Numbered from the stretch's first letter, positions 1 to 9,955 are shown. The stretch is 64,000 nt of DNA from Archivesica marissinica (GCA_014843695.1 CM026394.1:40470368-40534367), one strand, 5' to 3'. Notes: generated by a model not told the origin, from the letters alone. Translations and numbers: made by a program.

Positions 1-57
1 ATTTATCGTCGCTACCGGTTGCCCATATGAGCGACGCCTCCTGAAGAGATTAGTCAT
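1..57 (-). mobile_element. SINE family A, tail fragment
   Basis: This is the 3' tail module of SINE family A in reverse orientation, with the words CGTCGCTACCGGTTGCCCAT and GAGCGACGCCTCCTGAAGAG. It stops abruptly where the tail of a second copy starts, so it is a truncated copy or the remnant of a tandem pair. It may also be cut by the window edge. Confidence 0.8.
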
Positions 58-68
58 AGTTCGTGGTT

Positions 69-359
69 GTGTGTGTTTTACGTTTATTTATCGTCGCTAC
101 CGGTTGCACATATGAGCGACGCCTCCTGAAGAGATTAGTCATTTTAGATTTTTGGAGGATTGTGCAATGATACATACACAGACCCATTCCAGAGCCTCAT
201 ATGGTTCTTTTACGTGCACGATGTACAGCTCCGACACGAGACCTCGGTTTAAAGTCACATCTGAAAGACTTAATTTTATTAGGGTCAGTCGGGGGATCGA
301 ACCTGCGATCCCTGGATTACCAGTCCAGCGTGTTACCACTGGACTACATATCCGACTGT
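69..359 (-). mobile_element. SINE family A, near full length (tRNA-Thr-like head)
   Basis: Read on the minus strand, the head (about 287-359) folds like a tRNA. It has an A-box-like GTCCAGTGGTAACACG and a B-box-like GGTTCGATCCC. The anticodon stem CTGGA/TCCAG encloses loop CTGGTAA, giving anticodon GGT (Thr-like). A body follows with ACCGAGGTCTCGTGTCGG and GTAAAAGAACCA, then the GGAGGCGTCGCTCATATG tail. Nine copies or fragments occur in this window, so it is a mobile family and not a tRNA gene. Confidence 0.9.
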
Positions 360-876
360 AAGTCGCGGGTTGTTCTCGTCTTTTAACTAAATATGTACAA
401 CAATCTCAATGGTCTTGCGTGTGAGCATTCATATCAGTAGTATCGTTGCTTATAACCAAAGGTCAGCGGAAATTTCAATCAAACATCCCAGATCATCCTC
501 TGTAAACAGAGACGCTTCCCTGTCTGGATCTTGTCAATATCATTTATTCCCGAAGAACTTATATCCTATAATGAATTTTCTACAATAAATCACCATTTAT
601 TTTCCGGATGAAAATAGGAAAGCAATATAATTATTTCGTTTGTTTTCCAGTTTTCCAGTCGGTCAGCTCTGCCAGCAAAACCATCAATACTTGCCGTCAA
701 ATGTTAACATGCGCGTATAGTTTTTTCAATGTTTTATTATCAATATTTAACCGGCGGTAAATGGTCATATACCAGTCTGGTATACAGACGCTTGGTGTGT
801 GGGGGAATGGGTTCGGGTTGAAACCCAAAAGAACTATAAATAAATCTTTCTGTTGGTGTTTGATACACCATGCCTG
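360..876. other. No recognised feature
   Basis: AT-rich sequence between a SINE and a MITE. Only short open frames without recognisable similarity were seen. Confidence 0.6.
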
Positions 877-1012
877 GAGGTTATAAAACGTTTCTCCAAT
901 CTCAAAACTCAGTCTCAATCGTTTGATTGGTTTAGCTGACAGTCACACTCAGACTCAACCAATCAGATCAATTGAGCTTGAGCTTGAGCTCTGAGAAATG
1001 TTTTATAACCTC
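877..1012. mobile_element. 136-bp MITE-like element with 20-bp terminal inverted repeats
   Basis: The left end GAGGTTATAAAACGTTTCTC and the inverse of the right end, GAGGTTATAAAACATTTCTC, differ at one base in 20. The inverted similarity extends outward to GCCTGG on each side. The interior is rich in CTCAATC/GATTGAG-type words and could fold on itself. No open frame fits inside, so it would be a non-autonomous element; the superfamily is not assigned and no clear target duplication was found. Confidence 0.6.
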
Positions 1013-1043
1013 GGGGCCAGGCTTGACACCATGCATACATGTT

Positions 1044-1254
1044 ATGTTATATTTCGGGTTTTACGCCTGCATCAGCACCATTTTGGGCTATATCGCCGGC
1101 GGGCAGTTTACCTAACAACACCTTTCCTGGGCAGGCTCCAGAGGTTAACCAGTACTTGGGTGCACCAACCTCCGTAAGAAACTGCCAACTTGTTCATATA
1201 AATGAGACACGGTCTGAGCGAGGCTCGAACCCGTGACCATCAGTGATGATAGGT
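1044..1254 (-). mobile_element. SINE family B, 5'-truncated, with 15-bp target duplication
   Basis: Family B carries the words CGGGTTTTACGCCTGCATCA, GGTTAACCAGTACTTGG and CCTCCGTAAGAAACTGCCAA, ending in a reversed tRNA-like head with B box GGTTCGAGCC. Here the head stops after the B box. The copy is flanked by the direct repeat CCATGCATACATGTT (1029-1043 and 1255-1269). Truncation at the 5' end plus a long target duplication is the signature of LINE-type retrotransposition. Confidence 0.88.
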
Positions 1255-1344
1255 CCATGCATACATGTTTAGGCCATTACAGTCAAGTTTTAAGATGACA
1301 CTATCAAGGCTATATGTTTTTTGGTTTTGAACGCGAGCGTATTG

Positions 1345-1595
1345 TTTGTTATAATGTCACTCCTATTTAAAGGGCCAGCCATTTCCGAGTTATGTGACAC
1401 TTCTTTTTTAATGAACATCGGTACTTCCCGAATCATATGCTTGTATGCCAGACGCCTGGTTGGTAGGCAATCGGTAACCATTATTTAACTAGCTGGCTGC
1501 TCACCAACCGGCCATATCAGAACGATCCCCTGACGAGATTGGAACATTCGACCTCCCGCTCCATAGGCGGACACCTTAACCATTAGGCCACGGAG
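1345..1595 (-). mobile_element. SINE family E (tRNA-like head)
   Basis: On the minus strand the head reads TCCGTGGCCTAATGGTTAAG, followed by a B-box-like stretch and a body with GGCCGGTTGGTGAGCAGCC, AATGGTTACCGATTGCC and a tail near GGCCAGCCATTTCC. The same modules occur in order at 29.14-29.41 kb. The B box is mutated here (ATTCGACC region), so this copy is degraded. Confidence 0.75.
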
Positions 1596-1698
1596 TAGTT
1601 ATTGTATGTACGACATTTGTGTGAAAACTCACTAGTTATTAGTCAGGCAGCCTAAGCACAAAATTCCTGGATAAAGTATTTTTCTCTGTTGATTATGT

Positions 1699-1931
1699 TT
1701 GTGTGTTTTACGTTTATTTATCGTCGCTACCTGTCGCCCATATGAGCGACTCCTCCTGGAGAGATTAGTCATTAGAGATTTTAGACTTTTGGAGGATAGT
1801 GCCATGATACAGACATAGACCCATTCCAGAGTATCATCTGGTTCATGTACGTGCACGGTGTACATCTCCGACACGAGACCTCTGAAAGAGTGTTAATTTT
1901 ATTAGGGTCAGACGTGGGGGTCGAAACTGCG
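1699..1931 (-). mobile_element. SINE family A, head truncated
   Basis: Body and tail of family A are clear (TCGTCGCTAC, GGAGGATAGTGCCATGATAC, TCCGACACGAGACCTC). The head ends within the T arm and is joined directly to the tail of a family B copy, so a rearrangement or insertion has removed the rest of the tRNA-like part. Confidence 0.82.
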
Positions 1932-1933
1932 GA

Positions 1934-2177
1934 ATTCGGGTTTTATGCCTGCATCAGCACTACATACCGCCGGCGGGGCAGATTACTTATCAACACCTTT
2001 CCTGGGCAGGCTCCAGCGGTTAACCAGTACTTGGTGCACCAACATCCATAGCAAACTGCCAACCTTTTCATATAAATGAGACACGATCTGAGCGGAACTC
2101 GAACCCGTGACCATAGGTGATGATAGGATACAGTTGTATACAAGTCAGCGACATTAACCACTCGACCACGGAGGCGG
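1934..2177 (-). mobile_element. SINE family B, full head
   Basis: The complete family B order is present: tail CGGGTTTTATGCCTGCATCA, core GGTTAACCAGTACTTGG, then the reversed tRNA-like head ending CCACTCGACCACGGAGGCGG. On the minus strand the A box reads TGGTCGAGTGGTTAA. Several deletions and substitutions mark it as an old copy. Confidence 0.87.
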
Positions 2178-2504
2178 TCTGAATATGAACATGAATATAA
2201 TTCTAATTCAGGAATTCTAATGAAATTGTTTGATCGGTGTCGATTTTTGAACCTCACGTGATTATTCGGTTGATTCCATATGGTATGTCAGATCTACGAG
2301 CTGTCTGTCACAACAACCTTCTACGTGTCCACTTTCGATGCCAATCTTCAATCAACTTATTCACACACTATTTGAAATGCTGCGCCGCCATACATTCCTA
2401 AATTCCCATGTTACGTGTAATGATTAACGTTTAATTATTAACGTTATGAGTACGGTTTCTCTCATGCTGCCCGGCTTGCCTTGCCCAATCAGCTGTGAGA
2501 CGCA
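2178..2504. other. No recognised feature
   Basis: AT-rich sequence without an open frame, tRNA-like fold or repeat that I could identify. Confidence 0.55.
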
Positions 2505-3103
2505 GATGCTAATTCATCAAATGTGGATATTATGTACTTTTCAGATGTGGGTGAATCTAGCAGTGAGCAGTGTATGGCAAGTGTACTGTTAGCAGTGAGC
2601 AGTGGGTAGTGTACTCCAGTAGTTAGTGGTGTATTCTGTGTGTAAATGCAAATTCTGCCCAAAAATAAATTAATAAATAACACATTTGGATTTGTTTGGC
2701 GAAAATTGTTTTAGGGCCGGTTGGCTAACCGGAAACAGGCCAAATACACTTTACTTCAGCAATGAGCGGTGGCGGTGAGGGACTCATTCCAGTTGTATAC
2801 TGTTGTGCTGATGGCAGCGAGTAATGGGGGTACGAGCGATGCATTTCGACAGTTGGTAGTGTAATCCAACAGTGCGTATGTATTCTAGTAGTGAATGATG
2901 TGTGCATGCACATTTTAGGGAACAAAATAAAAAAACTTGTTTTCACATAGTTGCTGGCAGTGACCAGTGGGGGAAATGTACGAGTCGTGTATTCCATCAG
3001 TGGGTAGTGAATGCTGTGTAATTGCAAATTTTGTAGAAAAAAATAAACAAAATAAAAAAACAATTGTTTTAATTTTTTTTCCACACTGGCTTTTCTGGCA
3101 GTG
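2505..3103. repeat. Dispersed AGCAGTGAGCAGTG repeat, copy 1
   Basis: The region is built from words such as AGCAGTGAGCAGTGGG, GTGTAATCCAACAGTG and TTCTAGTAGTGAATGATGTG. In the same order, similar sequence recurs at 42.10-42.40 kb, starts again at the right edge of the window (63.95 kb), and appears inverted as units of the 59.2-60.5 kb array. The right end contains single GGAAATGTACGAG motifs that become a tandem array immediately downstream. Confidence 0.7.
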
Positions 3104-3838
3104 AACGAGTAGGGAAATGTACGAGTGGGGAAATGTACGAGTGGGGAAATGTACGAGTGGGGGAATGTACGAGTGGGGGAATGTACGAGTGGGGGAATGT
3201 ACGAGTGGGGAAATGTACGAGTGGGGAAATGTACGAGTGGGAAAATGTACGAGTGGGGAAATGTACGAGTGGGGAAATGTACGAGTGGGGGAATGTATGA
3301 GTGGGGAAATGTACGAATGTGGAAATGTACGAGTGGAGGAATGTACGAGTGGGAAATGTACGAGTGGAGGAATGTACGAGTGGAGGAATGTACGAGTGGG
3401 GAAATGTACGAGTGGGGAAATGTACGAGTGGAGGAATGTACGATGGGGATGTACGAGTGGGGAAATGTACGAGTGGGGAAATGTACGCGTGGGGGATGTA
3501 CGAGTGGGGAAATGTACGAGTGGAGGAATGTACGAGTGTGGAATGTACGAGTGGAGGAATGTACGAGTGGGGAAATACACGAGTGGGGGATGTACGAGTG
3601 GGGAAATGTACGAGTGGAGGAATGTACGAGTGGGGAAATACACGAGTGGGGGATGTACGAGTGGGGATGTACGAGTGGGGGGATGTACGAGTGGGGGATG
3701 TACGAGTGGGGGATGTACGAGTGGGGGTATGTACGAGTGGGGGGATGTACGAGTGGGGGATGTACGAGTGGGGGGGATGTACTAATGGGTGAATGTACGA
3801 GTATGGGAATGTACGAGTGAGGAAATGTACGAGTGGTG
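3104..3838. repeat. Minisatellite, 16-bp unit (GTGGGGAAATGTACGA)
   Basis: About 45 head-to-tail copies of a 15-17-bp unit, mostly 16 bp. Variants run in blocks: GGAAATG early, GGAGGAATG in the middle, GGGGGATG late. The array continues seamlessly from the dispersed repeat to its left, which carries single copies of the unit. Confidence 0.95.
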
Positions 3839-3890
3839 TATTGCAGCGACTCTAATCATTCGAAAACGGATGCGGTCTGAAATATTGTGT

Positions 3891-4142
3891 AACTATATGC
3901 ATATATATATATAGCAGGCCCGTCGCTGGGCATACGCAAGTATAACTATATGCATATATATATATAGCAGGCCCGTCGCTGGGCATACGCAAGTATAACT
4001 ATATGCATATATATATATAGCAGGCCCGTCGCTGGGCATACGCAAGTATAACTATATGCATATATATATATAGCAGGCCCGTCGCTGGGCATACATATAT
4101 ATATATAGCAGGCCCGTCGCTGGGCATACATATATATATATA
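3891..4142. repeat. 53-bp tandem repeat with TATA-rich core
   Basis: Units begin AACTATATGCATATATATAT, start at 3891, 3944, 3997 and 4050 (period 53), and contain GCAGGCCCGTCGCTGGGC, in which GCCC and GGGC can pair. Two shorter units that lack the CGCAAG part close the array. Confidence 0.93.
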
Positions 4143-4601
4143 GGCAATAACATACGGTTAAACTAAACTCCTGTCTAACGCCAAAAGAATGTATCTATAG
4201 ATGTGTTTGCCGTTGATACATATAACATACATTTTTTTAAATATTGAGGCCCCTTTAAAAAAAGAAAACCAAAATAATAGAGAATGCAGTTGATCGTTTG
4301 CATTTATTCCTATATGAGCAACATCAAAAATGGTAGGTAGTATAATTGTGTACGTTACAAACACGCTAACCATTTGGAATTGTATGTTTCTATTGCGTCG
4401 TTACTTAATGCCATCTCCCGTTCTATATTATTAATTCTGATATTCAGGTAGATTCTGAAGTAGTCGAAGTGTGGCGGTACGTTTCTATATTTCAATCTAT
4501 AAATGAAAAACTTACATAGGATAATTATCAAGTTAACTGTTTCGCTTGCTACTGAGTTATCGAACTTACCAAAGCATATTAGTTCAACGTTTAAATCTAC
4601 A

Positions 4602-4984
4602 TTAAAGCAGCATTATATCGTAATAAAGGATGTTTTGGGTAAAATATAAATACTAATGTGTGTGTGTTTACAAAAATCGAAATAGGCGCTCAGAAACGAT
4701 AAAATTACAATAAATTTAAACCGTCGTATACGCGAATTTGTTTATCAACACACGAAATTTAAAAAACACGCACAGTGCGCTTGCGTGAAACAACAGATGA
4801 TGTAGAAAACAACGTATATATTTTGAATATGAAAACTATCTATCTATCTTCCTCTAATGTTGAACCCCTCGCGGGGATGTAGAAATTTCCCTAAAGACTT
4901 AGCTAACAGAGGTATGAATCAACATATCGCAAAAATTGAATGTTTCATATATCTTTTATTTCATACGATGTAATGCTGCTTTAA
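4602..4984. mobile_element. TTAA-flanked MITE inserted in the LINE
   Basis: A 375-bp element (4606-4980) has inverted ends AGCAGCATTATATCGTA and TACGATGTAATGCTGCT, one mismatch in 17. It is flanked by TTAA on both sides (4602-4605, 4981-4984). A TTAA duplication with short inverted repeats is the habit of piggyBac-type elements. The LINE reading frame on either side joins in phase if the element and one TTAA are removed in thought, which confirms the boundaries. No transposase frame is inside, so it is non-autonomous. Confidence 0.85.
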
Positions 4985-5483
4985 TATGTTTGCTCTTCAG
5001 ATATATTCCTAATTGGTTCCATATATGTTGAACATGGGGGCATTCCCAAAAAGATGTTCAATGCATTCTACATTCATATTGCAGACATCACATAAATTTG
5101 TAGTGACTAATTTACATTTGAACAAATATTTATTTGTCGGTATAATGTGTTTAGGTATTTGTACTGAAATCTTCTTAATGTTGTATCTCTTGTCGCACTA
5201 TATGGCACGGTGTAAGTATGTTTCCGCGTAAAATCTTGTGTACCTAAATTCTGTTTCCATTTATGTTCTGTCTTTGGTTCTTCCATGACTGCATTTTCCA
5301 TTTGTGTTTTATAGAGTAGTTTATTGGGACTTTTAGATGATTTCACTTTATCAAATAAAAATTATTTTCGACTTTCTGATTCATTATGACTATGTATGAT
5401 TGCGGTATACTGTTTTTCAGTTTATGATACTTTAAGAAATCTTTATTCTCTAAATTGACTATTTCTCGTTATATTGTATGCTA

Positions 5484-5726
5484 TATTTCGGGTTTTACGC
5501 CTGCATCAGCACCATTTTGGGCTATATCGCCGGCGGACAGTTTACCTAACAACACCTTTCCTGGGCAGGCTCCAGCGGTTAACCAGTACTTGGGTGCACC
5601 AACCTCCGTAAGAAACTGCCAACTTTTTCATATAAATGAGACGGGGCTCGAACCCGTGACCATCAGTGATGATAGGTTACAGTGGTATACAAGGTAGCGA
5701 CCTTAACCACTCGACCACGGAGGCGG
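5484..5726 (-). mobile_element. SINE family B in the LINE
   Basis: A near full-length family B copy from tail CGGGTTTTACGCCTGCATCA to head end GACCACGGAGGCGG. It separates two consecutive LINE ORF2 blocks (the stretch ending FKDMKEIF and the one beginning NLENKDF). Flanks share only an imperfect AT(T/A)TCTC, so the target duplication has decayed. Confidence 0.88.
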
Positions 5727-6615
5727 ACGAATATCTCTTTCATATCTTTGAATGTTATATACTTTCCATTCCTAAAATCAAATCATTGGTCAACATATTG
5801 TATTCCTTTACTGAACAAATCTTTGTAAAATACAGTATTTCCTTCCATCTTAATTTCCGTATTATTCCATATATTTTGTTGTTTAAGCGACACATTATTA
5901 TTATTAATGTCTGCATATACTTTAAACCATGCCCTTAAAATATCGTATAGAAATGTATTTCCGCCATTTATATGGTGGATATCATTAATTTAATAATATT
6001 TTATTACAACTTGTTCCATAATGATGAATACAATTTACAAACACAATAACATTACTGTCACATTAATAACATACGTAAATCCTGATAATATCCATATACA
6101 CATACATGACATTTTCAAAGTGCAAATGGATTGGGCTACAAGTTTTGAAAACATTAGCAACAGTCCTTTCCAAAAGGTCAAATTTGCTATCAATTTGTTC
6201 CGATGTATGTATTACTAATACTAATATCAGTCTTTCAAGAAAAGTATTGTTTTGATTGAATAAAAAAATGACGGGACACGCTTAAGAAAATACTAAAAAT
6301 GAAGAAGAAGAATTGAGAAATTTGTTTTTAATAGCTTCCCTAATAAGCTGGTTGGATATCATTTATCGATAGATTGCAATCAAGCAACATTTCACTCCCA
6401 TATTTCTCTATTTATTTTGTATAAAAGCATTTCAAAGGTCCTTTATTTGATGTCTCCATAACTCTCTTAACCCAACATGCTTTGATGGAGTACACACATG
6501 CTTTTATATATGTTAGATTTATACCACCATTTCCATTGCTTTTATAAAGAGTAGTTCTTTCAATTTGTTCAGGTTTATTGTCCCATACAAATCTAAATAT
6601 TGTTGTAATGTCTCT

Positions 6616-6842
6616 GACTTGTATACCACTGTAACCTATCATCTCTGATGGTCACGGGTTTGAGCCCCGTTCAGATCGTGTCTCATTTATATGAAAAAGT
6701 TGGCAGTTTCTTACGGAGGTTGGTGCACCCAAGTACTGGTTAACCGCTGGAGCCTGCCCAGGAAAGGTGTTGTTAGGTAAACTACCCGTCACTCAAATGG
6801 GAAACCGGTAGCGACGTTAAATAAACTTAAATAAAATAAAAA
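6616..6842 (+). mobile_element. Chimeric SINE: family B head and core, family A tail
   Basis: It begins within the head (GACTTGTATACCACTG), keeps the B box (GGGTTTGAGCCCC) and core GTACTGGTTAACCGCTGG, then switches after GGTGTTGTTAGGTAAACT to CGTCACTCAAATGGGAAACC and GGTAGCGACGTTAAATAAAC, the tail of family A. The direct repeat AATGTCTCT flanks it (6607-6615, 6843-6851). It sits in LINE ORF2 coding sequence in the opposite orientation. Confidence 0.85.
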
Positions 6843-7496
6843 AATGTCTCTAGGTATATGTGCGAGCGGATCTGGTAGAGCAGTAAATAGATAAACTAGC
6901 TTTGGTAGTGCGAATGCTTTAACTGCCGTCACTTTTCCCATTAAAGTAAGTTTACGGTGTTGCCATTGCTTTAAACAGTTCTTAAATTCTTGTAATTTTG
7001 GTTGTATATATTTGTTTTCATGTTTGATTCTTTATCGTTATTAAAATACATTCCAAGCGTTTTGGCATTCTTTGAGGTCCATGTAAAAAGTTGTCTTTAC
7101 TAAATTGAATATTTGAATTTGTCAAAGTGCCTATTCGGAGTATTGTAGTTTTAGACGTTTTTAATTTTAATCATGAACTATCACCAATTTCTGTTATAAC
7201 ATGAATCAAGCGCTCAAACGAAGCTTTATTACTGTTATTTATATATGCTCAGCAAAAAGAGTTTGTTTTATTTCTTTACCGTTTATATTTAGTCCTTGTA
7301 TATCTGAATCATTTGCTATTGTGTTTGATAAAAGTTCCATACATATGATAAAAAGTGAAGATGATAGAGGACAGCCTTGTCTCACCCCTCTATTAATCTG
7401 AAATGCTTCTGAGAAATGGCCGTTGTTTATAACGACATTGTTAATGTTGGAGTAAAATAATCGTATCCACGTAGTGAAAGCTTCACTAAAATTAAA

Positions 7497-7685
7497 TATG
7501 TTATATATTATATATGTTATAATTATTTCGGGTTTTACGCCTGCATCAGCACCATTTTGAGCTATATCGCCGGCGGGCAGTTTACCTAACAACACCTATC
7601 CTGGGCTGCTCCAGCGGTTAACCAGTACTTGGTGCACCAACCTCCGTAAGAAACTGTCAACTTTTTCATATAATTAAATAAATTT
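7497..7685 (-). mobile_element. SINE family B, 5'-truncated, in the LINE reverse transcriptase
   Basis: Tail and core of family B are present but the tRNA-like head is missing after CTTTTTCATATAA. The 15-bp direct repeat TTCACTAAAATTAAA flanks it (7482-7496 and 7686-7700). In LINE frame these bases encode the residues between FNF and SEAF, so it landed inside the reverse transcriptase. The tail has a TATA-rich run next to the target. Confidence 0.9.
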
Positions 7686-7830
7686 TTCACTAAAATTAAA
7701 ATGATTTAAATAATCAAATATAAATTCATGAATAAGACTGTCAAACGCTTTCTGGTACTCGGAGAACAATAATAACCCCGGTTGCTCAGTATCGTTACAG
7801 TAAAACATACAATTACCACAAGTTATTTGG

Positions 7831-8146
7831 CAAGCTACACACATATTCTAGAAATATCCGCGGTTACAATCTTCTCATTTATTATAGGCTAGATATACAG
7901 GAACAGCTCCGAAAGCACTTCAACAATCACTGTAGCTCCATTTGCATTTATCAAAATTAGGGTTGACATCTACGTCGTGTACGTTACTAGTATATCGTCT
8001 ATTGTGATTTATATCTCCGGTATTGGAAATCATCGATTCGCTTCCACATTGATTATTTAATGACGACATTGCCAACAGTTTATTTTCAATTTATTTCACA
8101 AATGACTTTTCTTATGTCATTATGTCATAGGCTGTCGGTGTAGTTT
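7831..8146. other. No recognised feature
   Basis: No LINE block is recognisable beyond about 7830. A 44-codon minus-strand frame near 7950-8080 has no similarity I recognise. Confidence 0.5.
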
Positions 8147-8359
8147 GGAAGTTGTTATAGTGCGTTCGTTACAGGTGGGAAACGCCCGGTGTTCGAGCCC
8201 CACTCGAGCCGATACGATTGTGCCCTTAGGCAAGGTATTTAAATTCCACATTGCCTCTTCTCTCTCCCTCGTGGCGATGGATTCCATCAGGAATGAGGTC
8301 TCGATAGTGATTAATATAAGTTATAAGATCTTGTTTCGCAATCGAGCTCAAATAAATTG
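8147..8359 (+). mobile_element. SINE family C (tRNA-like head)
   Basis: Head GGAAGTTGTTATAGTGCG through B box GTGTTCGAGCCCC is degraded. The body is clear: GTGCCCTTAGGCAAGG, ATTTAAATTCCACATTGCC, GCGATGGATTCCATCAGGAA and the 3' end TTGTTTCGCAATCGAGCT. Better copies of this family have head GTCGTGATAGCGCAGTGG and anticodon loop TTCAGGT (CAG). Nine copies or pieces lie in the window. Confidence 0.85.
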
Positions 8360-8500
8360 CTATGCACTACTTACACGATAGCTTCAGGGCAAAGTTTGAT
8401 ATTTTGAAAAAAATATATTTACCCGCCCAATAGTACCAATATGCCACTTCCACGATACTTCTAACGAAAATGGGAGGGTCGTCACTAATGTTGGTAAAAC

Positions 8501-8710
8501 TTGTGACTCAACCCATTTGCTTCTTGTGACCCAACCCATTTGCCTCTTGTGACCCAACCCATTTGCTTCTTGTGACCCAACCCATTTGCTTCTTGTGACC
8601 CAACCCATTTGCTTCTTGTGACCCAACCCATTTGCCTCTTGTGACCCAACCCATTTGCTTCTTGTGACCCAACCCATTTGCTTCTTGTGACCCAACCCAT
8701 TTGCTTCTTG
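8501..8710. repeat. Minisatellite, 23-bp unit
   Basis: About nine copies of a 23-bp unit with core TGTGACCCAACCCATTTGC, varying mainly at TTC/CTC. The open minus-strand frames across it are a by-product of the missing stop codons in the unit. Confidence 0.95.
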
Positions 8711-8918
8711 CAAATTATAACAGTTTCACTCATATACTATTCGTTACATTTCATTTCATTTGTTGTACAACTAGTGTGCAGTCTGTGTATATGTATATGT
8801 ATGTTATTTGAAAGCAATAAAATATGTTTAAGCTAAAGGAAGAATATGCTGCTGATAGTGAAGACACTTGCGTCCGGTTTTGAAATTGCTAGACATTCGT
8901 CACATTCCAAATCAACAT

Positions 8919-9186
8919 CCGGATCTGTAGTCCAGTGGTAACACGCCGGACTGGTAATCCAGGGATCCCCCGTCTGACCATAATAAAATTAACAGTCTTT
9001 CAGATGGAACTTTAAACCGAGGTCTCGTGTCGGTGCTGTACATCGTGCATGTAAAAGAACCAGAGGAGAATCTGGAATGGGTCTGTATCATTGCACTATC
9101 CTCCAAAAATCTAAAATGAATATTCTCTTCAGGAGGCGTCGCTCAAATGGGAAACCGGTAACGACGATAAGCGTAAAACACACACC
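8919..9186 (+). mobile_element. SINE family A with deleted T arm
   Basis: Head GGATCTGTAGTCCAGTGG and anticodon arm CTGGTAATCCAGG-like sequence are present, but an 11-base piece holding the B box (CAGGTTCGAT) is missing. Body and tail continue normally to GGTAACGACGATAAGCG. Loss of the B box would abolish internal polymerase III initiation, so this copy is inert. Confidence 0.87.
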
Positions 9187-9307
9187 CGTTCAAACCGGAC
9201 TACATATTCACTGTTCAAATAGAACCCTATCGTCTACCTGGAGTATATTAGAGAGGAAAATGCGGAACCATAAGTCTTTGTCATTGAACACAATGAGGTA
9301 CTTGCTT

Positions 9308-9955
9308 ACTATCGAACAAGTCCTTTTTTACTATCGAACAGGTCCTTTTTTACTATCGAACAGGTTCCTTTTTACTATCGAAGAGGTCCTTTTCATTATC
9401 GAAGAGGTCCTTTTCTATTATCGAACAGGTCCTTTTTATTATCGAACAGGTCCTTTTTTATTATCGAACAGGTCCTTTTTTATTATCGAACAGGTCCTTT
9501 TTATTATGAAAGAGGTCCTTTTTTACTATCGAAGAGGTCCTTTTTTACTATCGAAGAGGTCCTTTTTGACTAACGATGAGGTCCTTTTTGACTAACGAAT
9601 AGGTCCTTTTTGACAAACGAAGAGGTCCTTTTTGACCAACGAAGAAGTCCTTTTTGACTAACGAAGCGGTCCTGTTTGACTAACGATGAGGTCCTTTTTA
9701 ACTAACGAAGATGTCATTTTTGACTAACGAAGCGGTCCTTTTTGACTAACGATGAGGTCCTTTTTGACTAACGATGAGGTCCTTTTTAACTAACGAAGAG
9801 GTCCTTTTTGACTAACGATGAGGTCCTTTTTAACTAACGAAGACGTCCATTTTGACAAACGAAGCGGTCCTTTTTGACTAACGATGAGGTTCTTTTTAAC
9901 TAACGATGAGGTCCTTTTTAACTAACGAAGACGTCATTTTTGACTAACAAAGAAG
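9308..9955. repeat. Minisatellite, 22-bp unit in two sub-blocks
   Basis: Period is 22. The left block uses TATCGAACAGGTCCTTTTTT, the right block from about 9570 uses AACGATGAGGTCCTTTTTGA. Both share GGTCCTTTTT. Confidence 0.94.

Larger units (their letters stand above)
4143..7830 (-). mobile_element. Non-LTR retrotransposon (LINE) remnant with nested insertions
   Basis: Minus-strand translation, read in pieces across frameshifts, follows the order of a LINE ORF2 from reverse transcriptase to its C-terminal zinc-knuckle-like region. Four younger elements interrupt it: a MITE (4602-4984) and three SINEs (5484-5726, 6616-6842, 7497-7685). The 5' part, including any endonuclease and ORF1, is not present. 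Motif spacing resembles the L1/Tx1 side of LINEs, but the clade cannot be fixed by eye. Confidence 0.85.
4355..7830 (-). pseudogene. Degenerate LINE ORF2 (reverse transcriptase and C-terminal region)
   Basis: An intact ORF2 would encode the reverse transcriptase that copies the element's RNA at a nicked target. Recognisable blocks, in minus-strand order, are PGLLLFSEYQKAFDSL (about 7710-7780), with the first catalytic Asp, and FQINRGVRQGCPLSSSLF (about 7330-7430). Next comes the position of the second catalytic motif, LFAEH followed by a stop near 7236, where FADD is expected, so the active site is lost. Then come QWQHRKLTLMGKVTAVKAFA and LPKLVYLFTALPDP (6860-6990), FVWDNKPEQIERTTLYK (6520-6600) and ILRAWFKVYAD (about 5900-5940). 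NLENKDFLKYHKLKNSIP (5400-5460) and a CDVC-EHLF zinc-knuckle-like stretch (5025-5090) follow, then FFIYRLKYRNVPPHFDYF, with a stop at 4355. Several frameshifts and stops confirm that it is dead. Confidence 0.85.

Noticed and set aside
287..359. tRNA-Thr(GGT) gene on the minus strand
   Set aside because: The tRNA-like fold is always followed by the same SINE body and tail and is repeated with target duplications elsewhere, so it is a SINE head.
3117..3820. Glycine/tyrosine-rich frames in both strands of the 16-bp array
   Set aside because: Simultaneous opening of several frames on both strands is explained by the stop-free minisatellite unit.
8384..8733. Minus-strand frames with repeated KQMGWV-like words
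   Set aside because: Produced by the 23-bp minisatellite in two frames at once.
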